From NCBI GenBank assembly GCA_905205085.1, contig CAJLCG010000065.1, positions 1 through 13,119 of the forward strand: DNA of 13,119 nucleotides, in the 5' to 3' direction. Both the position numbers and the translations under genes were made by a program. The stretch is from an uncultured Oscillospiraceae bacterium. Its GTDB lineage: Bacteria; Bacillota; Clostridia; Oscillospirales; Oscillospiraceae. Positions within the stretch are counted from its first letter, which is position 1. Every line of letters begins with the position of its first letter. Positions 1 to 4,515 of this stretch are shown piece after piece. The notes under the pieces were generated by a model that saw only the letters and a program-made list of their open reading frames with translations, was not told the origin of the DNA and did no database searches.

Positions 1-165
1 GTGAACAAGAACGGTCAGCCCTATGAACTGGCCGACACGGACAGCCGTGAAACTGTTGAGGGAGTATACCCAGTTGGCACGATTCTCTCGGCCACCATGA
101 ACCTGACTGTGCAGGAAGCCCAGGCAGACCCCCGAAGCTTGAAGCTGGGAACCACCTCTAAGTAA
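1..165 (+). CDS. C-terminal part of an unrecognised element protein (5' truncated by window)
   Basis: An open frame runs from the first base to a TAA at 163-165 and gives 54 residues. It begins with a GTG, but no upstream sequence is available to judge whether that is a start, so I treat it as the tail of a longer gene. The peptide is hydrophilic, has no membrane segment and no motif I recognise, and ends in GTTSK. In Tn916-like elements the genes just before the FtsK-like coupling gene are small DUF961 proteins (Orf22/Orf23). This position would suit such a protein, but I see no convincing sequence match. It reads in the same direction as the downstream transfer and replication genes and is separated from them by a strong hairpin. 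Confidence 0.5.
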   Translation: MNKNGQPYELADTDSRETVEGVYPVGTILSATMNLTVQEAQADPRSLKLGTTSK

Positions 166-172
166 ATTAAAA

Positions 173-213
173 GCTCTGCCGCCCGTTGACTGAATGTCAA
201 TGGGCGGCAGAGC
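173..213. repeat. Near-perfect 18-bp inverted repeat (hairpin) between element genes
   Basis: The arms GCTCTGCCGCCCGTTGAC (173-190) and GTCAATGGGCGGCAGAGC (196-213) pair over 18 positions with one G-T wobble around a 5-nt loop, TGAAT. No T-run follows on the plus strand (the next bases are AGAAAGGA), so it is a poor intrinsic terminator in the direction of the genes. It lies directly before the ribosome binding site of the next gene. It carries CCGCCC/GGGCGG, a motif repeated beside the origin-like hairpin near 1.6 kb. It could be an mRNA-stabilising or attenuating hairpin, a single-strand origin, or a Rep-binding or transfer site. Confidence 0.8.
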
Positions 214-225
214 AGAAAGGAAAAA

Positions 226-840
226 ATGAGCAATAATTATTTGATGGAGGCAGAAAAAGCTGCGGCCCAGCGGCGTCGGCGTGCTGTCCTCTGGTGCCGC
301 ATACGCTGCGGTGTAATGGAACTTGTTAGAAAGCCGTGGAAAGTCCTTTTGATAGCAGTTCTTTGCGTCGTTACTGTCCTAGTGTATGGAAACAAACCCG
401 CTATCCTTGCGCTATTTCCCGGCGACAGCCGTTTCAAGCTGCCTACGCAGATTTTGAGCATTTCGTTTTCAGCTATGATCGTACTGGGTTTTACTGTCTC
501 ATTACTTGGGCTGCTCATCCTATTGGGGACACCATTGCACGCCAAGAGAATAGAAGCATCTCTGATTCATGTGGGCCTGACTGATCGCTTTGGTTTTCCG
601 CCTGTCTTTTTATTTTTTGGTAAAACAAGCAAGCGTTCTGCAGTTCGAACAATGCAGTTCCTTTCCCGTGGAATCGCACGGGAAGAATGGGAAAAAAGGC
701 AGTCCGCCATTGAGGACGTGTTAAACTGTCATTTTACAGAACCCATTACATACGGGAAAAGCCGGAACTATATCGTGCTGACGGTGGCTCCCGGCATAGC
801 AGCGGCAAGAACGGAACCGCTGTACGATGATGAACTTTGA
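226..840 (+). CDS. Two-TM membrane protein, N-terminal half of a split TcpA/Orf21-like coupling protein
   Basis: This 204-residue protein starts at an ATG with AAAGG five bases upstream. A basic N-terminus (RRRR near residue 17) precedes two hydrophobic segments, about 38-54 and 76-101, so both ends are predicted to be cytoplasmic. The tail (about 118-190) contains a phenylalanine-rich FGFPPVFLFF stretch and then SRGIAREEWEKRQSAIEDVL. This resembles, from memory, the region that links the membrane anchor to the ATPase domain in Tn916 Orf21 / ICEBs1 YdcQ-type FtsK-like proteins. The next gene begins where that ATPase domain would, overlapping by 14 bases in another frame. I infer that this is the membrane anchor of a two-subunit coupling ATPase. 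The family match rests on pattern and context only. Confidence 0.65.
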   Translation: MSNNYLMEAEKAAAQRRRRAVLWCRIRCGVMELVRKPWKVLLIAVLCVVTVLVYGNKPAILALFPGDSRFKLPTQILSISFSAMIVLGFTVSLLGLLILLGTPLHAKRIEASLIHVGLTDRFGFPPVFLFFGKTSKRSAVRTMQFLSRGIAREEWEKRQSAIEDVLNCHFTEPITYGKSRNYIVLTVAPGIAAARTEPLYDDEL

Positions 841-1612
841 TGTTCCGGCCCCGCTTTTGACGCTCGGCTATGACTTGGACGCATGGAATCTCTATGGAGA
901 AGTACAGTCAATTACCATAGACCTCTCCGCAAAAACGAACAGCCATATCTTGATTTGCGGTATGTCTGGTTCTGGCAAGAGTTATTTGGAACAGGCTGTA
1001 TTGGCAAAGTTGGTGCGTTCTGAGCCAGACGGAGAGGTTCATTTTTCAGACTACAAAGGTGATGATTCTTTTAAGTATCTGAGGGATTCGCCCCAATATT
1101 ATGCCTATAAGGACACACTGCAAGCCCTTGACATTGTTCACGCGCGTCTGATTGCCCGCCAGTCCGGCGAGGACGCCTCACGGAATCCTGTTACGCTGGT
1201 ATGGGACGAGTATATGTCGCAAGTGCTATCTCTGCTGAGTGCAGATAAAAAGGCCGCTACCGCTGTAATGAACAAGGTAAGTGAAATCCTGCTTTTAGGG
1301 CGTTCCCTGTCTGTTCGTCTTATCATGGCGGTGCAGCGTCCAGATGCCCTTGCATTTCCAGCCGGGAGCCGCTTAAATTACGGTGTAGTCATTGTGCTTG
1401 GTGCTGCTGTCAGATCGATTTATGAGATGCTCTTGCCCGACTTCCGGGAAGAAGTACAGAGACGCACATTTGGGCGTGGAGAGGGCGTGGTGTTGCTCCA
1501 AGGTTCGGAGCTGCGCTACATCAAAGTCCCCACTGTGCGGAACGAGGAACATATGAGGCAAATCTGTATCACAGCATTAGGCGGCTCACGCCGCCCGGCG
1601 GGCGGAGCGTAA
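827..1612 (+). CDS. FtsK/HerA-like DNA translocase ATPase (conjugative coupling protein-like, soluble half)
   Basis: This 261-residue P-loop ATPase has Walker A GMSGSGKS at 45-52, Walker B VTLVWDEY at 122-129 (acidic pair D127-E128), a sensor-like Q170 in IMAVQRPDA, and a GRGEG segment at 216-220, in the order of FtsK/SpoIIIE-type domains. FtsK-like coupling proteins of Tn916 (Orf21) and ICEBs1 are nearly twice as long and carry two N-terminal membrane helices. This protein has none, and those helices are in the gene that overlaps it by 14 bases. ATG codons at 827 and 830 are both possible starts. The upstream Shine-Dalgarno is weak (GGAA), which points to translational coupling to the upstream gene. 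Probable role: an ATP-driven motor that feeds Rep-bound DNA to a conjugation channel supplied by another element. Confidence 0.8.
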   Translation: MMNFDVPAPLLTLGYDLDAWNLYGEVQSITIDLSAKTNSHILICGMSGSGKSYLEQAVLAKLVRSEPDGEVHFSDYKGDDSFKYLRDSPQYYAYKDTLQALDIVHARLIARQSGEDASRNPVTLVWDEYMSQVLSLLSADKKAATAVMNKVSEILLLGRSLSVRLIMAVQRPDALAFPAGSRLNYGVVIVLGAAVRSIYEMLLPDFREEVQRRTFGRGEGVVLLQGSELRYIKVPTVRNEEHMRQICITALGGSRRPAGGA

Positions 1613-1623
1613 GCCGGGCGGCG
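1589..1623. repeat. 11-bp perfect inverted repeat abutting the origin hairpin
   Basis: The arms CGCCGCCCGGC (1589-1599) and GCCGGGCGGCG (1613-1623) are perfect reverse complements around a 13-nt loop that contains the stop codon of the ATPase gene. The right arm shares two bases with the stem of the origin-like hairpin, so the two structures compete. No T-run follows. GGCGGAG occurs directly repeated at 1601-1607 and 1620-1626, 19 bp apart, in the position where iterons (Rep-binding repeats) flank the stem in circovirus-type origins. Confidence 0.8.
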
Positions 1624-1661
1624 GAGGTGCCTGGGGATAGTATTACCCTCAGGCACCTCCG
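1622..1661 (+). other. Putative rolling-circle origin: CRESS-type stem-loop with TAGTATTAC nonanucleotide
   Basis: CGGAGGTGCCTG (1622-1633) pairs perfectly with CAGGCACCTCCG (1650-1661). The stem extends inward by a G-T wobble and two G-C pairs, giving 15 bp and a 10-base loop at 1637-1646 that reads ATAGTATTAC. Bases 1638-1646, TAGTATTAC, match the nonanucleotide consensus of circovirus and geminivirus-type origins, where Rep cuts between the second-last T and A (here after 1644). A CRESS-like Rep is encoded immediately downstream, so I read this as its double-strand origin. GC-rich GGCGGAG repeats sit on the left side and overlap the stem. Nicking has not been shown. Confidence 0.85.
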
Positions 1662-1678
1662 TGCCATGTACCACAAAA

Positions 1679-1683
1679 AGGAG
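1679..1683 (+). promoter_or_regulatory. Shine-Dalgarno that selects a TTG start for rep
   Basis: AGGAG, preceded by an A-run, lies nine bases before a TTG at 1693. The upstream in-frame candidates, GTG at 1627 (inside the origin stem) and ATG at 1666, have no comparable site. Confidence 0.75.
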
Positions 1684-1692
1684 ACGATTTTT

Positions 1693-2664
1693 TTGTTAGA
1701 GAGAGATACCAGGCATAGACGTTATCAACTCACTATTAACAATCCCGGAAAAGATTGGACGCATGAAAAAATTCGGGCAGCGTTGAACACTTTGACACTA
1801 GCATACTTCTGTATGGCTGACGAAATTGGCTTACAGGAGCAGACACCGCACACCCATATTTATTTTGTCGCTAAAACCTCAGCAATCCGTTTTTCCACTA
1901 TTAAGGGGCTATTTCCAACCGCTCATATAGAACCCGCGCAAGGGAGTAGCGAAGAAAACCGTGCATACGTCCAGAAAAGTGGTAAATGGGCTAATGATCC
2001 AAAGAGCGGCACAGCCATTACAAATAGTTTTGAAGAATGGGGCGATTTACCAGAAGAACGTCAGGGCGAACGGACAGACCTCGCGATTCTATATGGGTAT
2101 ATCAAAGATGGACTTTCAAACTATGAAATCATGGAACAAAATCCAGACTATATGCTAAACCTTGAAAAGATAGAACGGGCGAGGCAAGCTGTGCGGGAGC
2201 AGCAATACCGTGATACATTTCGCAATTTGGAAACGACCTATATCTGGGGGCCAACCGGCACAGGAAAAACACGAAGCGTTATGGAAAAGTACAGTTATTC
2301 CGGTGTCTATCGTGTCACTGACTACATGCACCCGTATGACAGCTATTCCGGGGAGGATGTTTTGCTGCTGGACGAGTACGGGAGCAACTTCAAAATCCGT
2401 GACCTACTCAATTACCTTGATGGTTACCCACTAAATCTGCCGTGTCGTTATGCGAACCGTGTAGCGTGCTATACAAAAGTCTATATCATATCCAATATCT
2501 GTCTTTCCAAGCAATATGTTGATGTGCAATACGAATCCCCAGCCACTTTTGCTGCGCTACTACGCCGAATCCATAAAGTCATTCGCTACACTGGCCCCAA
2601 CCAATTTGTTGAGTATGATACCGACGAATATATGGATAATCCGTTTTTGGTGGCGAGGGGGTGA
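1693..2664 (+). CDS. CRESS-DNA-virus-like replication initiator (HUH endonuclease plus superfamily 3 helicase)
   Basis: From a TTG start the protein has 323 residues, the usual size of CRESS-DNA Reps. All hallmark motifs appear in order. Motif I is YQLTINNP at 11-18, the circovirus-like form. Motif II is PHTHIYF with metal-binding H53 and H55. Motif III is YVQKSGKW with nicking tyrosine Y92 and K95. Helicase Walker A is GPTGTGKT at 186-193, Walker B is VLLLDEY at 223-229, and motif C is VYIISN at 263-268. In this family the tyrosine cuts one strand at a stem-loop nonanucleotide, stays bound to the 5' end, and the helicase unwinds; a matching stem-loop lies just upstream. Tn916 has its Orf20 relaxase at this map position. 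The protein may therefore serve excised-circle replication, transfer initiation, or both. The stop overlaps the xis ribosome binding region. Confidence 0.9.
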   Translation: MLERDTRHRRYQLTINNPGKDWTHEKIRAALNTLTLAYFCMADEIGLQEQTPHTHIYFVAKTSAIRFSTIKGLFPTAHIEPAQGSSEENRAYVQKSGKWANDPKSGTAITNSFEEWGDLPEERQGERTDLAILYGYIKDGLSNYEIMEQNPDYMLNLEKIERARQAVREQQYRDTFRNLETTYIWGPTGTGKTRSVMEKYSYSGVYRVTDYMHPYDSYSGEDVLLLDEYGSNFKIRDLLNYLDGYPLNLPCRYANRVACYTKVYIISNICLSKQYVDVQYESPATFAALLRRIHKVIRYTGPNQFVEYDTDEYMDNPFLVARG

Positions 2665-2669
2665 CTTAT

Positions 2670-2870
2670 ATGGCTGTTGACACAATCCCAGCGTGGGAGA
2701 AGGCAAATCTAAGCCTTGAGGAAGCCGCTGCCTACTTCGGCATTGGCATCAACAAACTGCGGGATATGACCAATGATGAAAACTGTCCCTTTGTTCTCTG
2801 GAACGGGAACAAGCGCCTAATCAAGCGGAAACAATTTGAGCGGTTTTTAGAAACCGCCTATTCGATTTAA
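2670..2870 (+). CDS. xis: Tn916 Xis-like excisionase / recombination directionality factor
   Basis: This small DNA-binding protein has 66 residues from the ATG at 2670, which has GAGGGGGTG just upstream. A GTG at 2661 in the same frame is possible but would sit inside that site. The sequence closely follows Tn916 Xis (67 residues): an IPAWEK start, LSLEEAAAYFGIG..KLR as a winged helix-turn-helix, then WNGNKRLIKRKQFERFL. In Tn916 this protein binds near the element ends, bends DNA and drives excision by Int. It starts six bases after the rep stop, consistent with one transcript for replication and excision, and the integrase follows after 74 bases. Confidence 0.88.
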   Translation: MAVDTIPAWEKANLSLEEAAAYFGIGINKLRDMTNDENCPFVLWNGNKRLIKRKQFERFLETAYSI

Positions 2871-2889
2871 GTGGAAACCGTGTGTTCGG

Positions 2890-2900
2890 TATGATATACT
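2890..2900 (+). promoter_or_regulatory. Possible -10 element of a separate integrase promoter
   Basis: The xis-int gap holds TATGATATACT, giving overlapping -10-like hexamers TATGAT and TATACT. No good -35 is present at the right distance, so this is a weak call. The start-to-start arrangement would allow int to be expressed apart from xis. Confidence 0.3.
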
Positions 2901-2930
2901 AAGGCAAACCCTATATGCGCTTTTCACAGA

Positions 2931-2936
2931 AAGGAG
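2931..2936 (+). promoter_or_regulatory. Shine-Dalgarno that selects a TTG start for int
   Basis: AAGGAG lies eight bases before a TTG at 2945. An in-frame ATG at 2915 is upstream of this site and would add ten residues that are absent, as I recall, from Tn916 Int. Confidence 0.75.
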
Positions 2937-2944
2937 CGTTAGAG

Positions 2945-4099
2945 TTGCCTGAAAAGCGCAGAGATAGCAAGGGCCGTGTTTTGAAGGATGGCGAGAGCCA
3001 ACGAGCAAACGGCACCTATGACTATCGTTATACCGATATACACAAGAAGCGGCGCTGCATTTATGCCAAGACATTGACGGAGCTGCGGAAGAAAGAGGAC
3101 GAGATACGGCGTGATATTGCGGACGGTATCGACTATGCCGCCGGTGAGATCACGGTGGCTGAACTGGTTGACCGATATATCAATCTGAAACGGGGCCTGA
3201 AGCAGAACTCCATGCGGGCCTATGGTTCAGCGGTCAACAGAATCCATGGTGACCCATTTGGGCAAAAGCCAGTCAAGTCCGTAAAGCTCTCCGATGCAAA
3301 GGGCTGGTTCGTTTTCCTACATGACCAGGGCATGAAACAGAATACCATCGGCGTTTTGCAAAGTGTGGTTAGACCCGCCTTTGAGATGGCAGTGGATGAT
3401 GACATGATTCGCAAGAATCCATTCAAATTCAAGCTGTCCGATGTTGTTCCCAAGGATGCCTATGCGCGGGATGCGCTCACGAAGGAGCAACAGGAACAAT
3501 ATCTGCAATTCGCTCAGGATTGCGGCGGTAACTATTATGATGATATTGTGATCCTGCTGGGAACTGGCCTCCGGGTCAGCGAGTTATATGGCTTAACACG
3601 GTCAGATATTGATTTTGAACGGCGGTGTATCCATGTGCGGCGGCAATTATGCCGAACTGCGGAGAAACCCTATTTCATTACCGCTCCCAAAACCAAGAGC
3701 GGCATCCGAAATGTTCCTATGACGGATGCGGTCTACATGGCCTTGAAGCGGGTAATGAAAGACAGGGCAACGCCTAAGGTCGAATTGCTGGTAGACGGGT
3801 ACAGTGGTTTTCTGTTCCTTGATAAATCCGGGATGCCAAAGGTCGCTATGCACTTGGAGAATTATATGCGAGGGATTCAGAGCAAGTTTGAGAAATCCTG
3901 CAAACATACTGTCCCCCGAGTGACACCCCATGTGTTACGGCACACCTTTTGCACCAATGTTCAGCAAGCCGGTCTGGACGTGAAAAGTCTGCAATATCTG
4001 ATGGGGCATTCAAATGCCAGCGTCACTCTGGATGTCTACACCCACAGCAATTATGATTCCGTGGAAAAGGCATTTGAGCAAATCGCAAGTAACCTATAA
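2945..4099 (+). CDS. int: Tn916 Int-like tyrosine recombinase (integrase)
   Basis: This site-specific recombinase has 384 residues from a TTG start. The N-terminus (PEKRRDSKGRVLKDGESQR) closely matches that of Tn916 Int, the domain that binds direct repeats at the element ends. A SAM-like core-binding domain covers about 65-165. The catalytic domain carries R210 (TGLRVSELYGLT), a lysine in the PKTKSG hairpin (about 249-251), H329 and R332 (HVLRHTFCTN), H355 (LMGHSN) and the nucleophile Y365 (LDVYTH), so the full active-site set is present. Tn916 Int is slightly longer at 405. The gene ends just before the presumed right attachment region, the standard place for int. Nothing indicates inactivation, so the element is probably still able to excise if its other end is intact. 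Confidence 0.93.
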   Translation: MPEKRRDSKGRVLKDGESQRANGTYDYRYTDIHKKRRCIYAKTLTELRKKEDEIRRDIADGIDYAAGEITVAELVDRYINLKRGLKQNSMRAYGSAVNRIHGDPFGQKPVKSVKLSDAKGWFVFLHDQGMKQNTIGVLQSVVRPAFEMAVDDDMIRKNPFKFKLSDVVPKDAYARDALTKEQQEQYLQFAQDCGGNYYDDIVILLGTGLRVSELYGLTRSDIDFERRCIHVRRQLCRTAEKPYFITAPKTKSGIRNVPMTDAVYMALKRVMKDRATPKVELLVDGYSGFLFLDKSGMPKVAMHLENYMRGIQSKFEKSCKHTVPRVTPHVLRHTFCTNVQQAGLDVKSLQYLMGHSNASVTLDVYTHSNYDSVEKAFEQIASNL

Positions 4100-4123
4100 T
4101 TTTCATTGTATTAGGTCGGCTGG

Positions 4124-4144
4124 CTTACGCCACAACTTACGCCA
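4124..4144 (+). repeat. Direct repeats CTTACGCCA x2 (possible integrase arm-binding sites)
   Basis: CTTACGCCA occurs at 4124-4132 and 4136-4144, a 12-bp period or roughly one helical turn, 25 bases after the int stop. Tn916 Int binds short direct repeats inside the element ends through its N-terminal domain, so these are candidates for that role. Confidence 0.55.
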
Positions 4145-4148
4145 ACCG

Positions 4149-4161
4149 GCCGTGAAACGGC
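4149..4161. repeat. Small dyad GCCGT-GAA-ACGGC in the att region
   Basis: Five-base arms at 4149-4153 and 4157-4161 with a three-base spacer lie between the two sets of direct repeats. No T-run follows, so it is not a terminator. It could be part of a recombinase or Xis site. Confidence 0.45.
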
Positions 4162-4179
4162 GTAGATTTGTGTAGATTT
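4162..4179 (+). repeat. Direct repeats GTAGATTT x2 in the att region
   Basis: GTAGATTT at 4162-4169 and 4172-4179 repeats at a 10-bp period, one helical turn. With the CTTACGCCA pair just upstream this gives two phased repeat sets in 56 bp, typical of a recombinase/excisionase-binding element end. Confidence 0.5.
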
Positions 4180-4340
4180 ATGTGAAATTCGGCTGACTTT
4201 CCAAGAGCGGAAAAATGCGTCCAATCCCTTGATAACTCTACGAAAATTCACGTTTTTCTGCATTTGCATCTTCCTCTGAAAGTTGCCGATTTTGAAGGGT
4301 GGTATGTATTAAGAAGCGCGGAGGGCACGCCCATAGGGGC

Positions 4341-4455
4341 GACAGACTTCGCAGCGGATGGGCAGAACCCAGGGAGGGCCATAGGCCCGACCGGATCTGC
4401 CCGGAGTCGAAGAAGTTGTCGGCCCGGCCATGGGCCCAGCCCGCAGCGTGACAAC
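4341..4455. repeat. GC-rich block of nested inverted repeats (possible interspersed repeat or structured RNA)
   Basis: Several dyads nest or follow one another: CTTCG (4347-4351) with CGAAG (4408-4412); GGGCAGA (4360-4366) with TCTGCCC (4396-4402); GGGCC-ATA-GGCCC at 4376-4388; GTTGTC (4415-4420) with GACAAC (4450-4455), enclosing GGCCC/GGGCC. Read from either strand this could fold into a multi-stem structure. I see no credible coding frame with a ribosome binding site. It resembles, from memory only, repeated intergenic blocks of Oscillospiraceae genomes. Confidence 0.5.
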
Positions 4456-4465
4456 GAAATCCTTC

Positions 4466-4500
4466 AAAAAAGGCCCACGGCCTTGTGCCGTGGGCTTTTT
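4466..4500. terminator. Bidirectional intrinsic terminator after the blaI-M56 operon
   Basis: GCCCACGGC (4473-4481) and GCCGTGGGC (4487-4495) form a perfect 9-bp stem with loop CTTGT. On the minus strand T6 follows (4471-4466), 15 bases past the M56 stop; on the plus strand T5 follows (4496-4500). It should end the chromosomal operon and also stop transcripts leaving the element. Confidence 0.92.
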
Positions 4501-4515
4501 CATAATATAAAAGTA

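Larger units (their letters stand above)
4100..4300. other. Presumed right end of the element / attachment region (att)
   Basis: The stretch from the int stop to about 4260 keeps the element's base composition and carries paired short repeats. Beyond about 4300 the DNA is GC-rich like the chromosome. No tRNA or other gene end marks the junction, and without the opposite end the core duplication cannot be identified. The AT-rich 4225-4260 segment is the best guess for the crossover zone, by composition and position alone. Confidence 0.45.

Noticed and set aside
173..213. Intrinsic terminator after the first partial gene
   Set aside because: The stem is strong, but no T-run follows on the plus strand and a ribosome binding site starts at once.
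1627..1692. Longer rep reading frame starting at GTG 1627 or ATG 1666
   Set aside because: The GTG lies inside the origin stem and neither codon has a Shine-Dalgarno; TTG 1693 has a well-spaced AGGAG and puts motif I near residue 11, as in other CRESS Reps.
2915..2944. ATG 2915 as integrase start
   Set aside because: The strong AAGGAG lies downstream of it, and the Tn916 Int-like N-terminus begins right at TTG 2945.
4100..4300. tRNA gene or CRISPR array at the element end
   Set aside because: No tRNA cloverleaf or regular repeat-spacer pattern is visible; only two pairs of short direct repeats.
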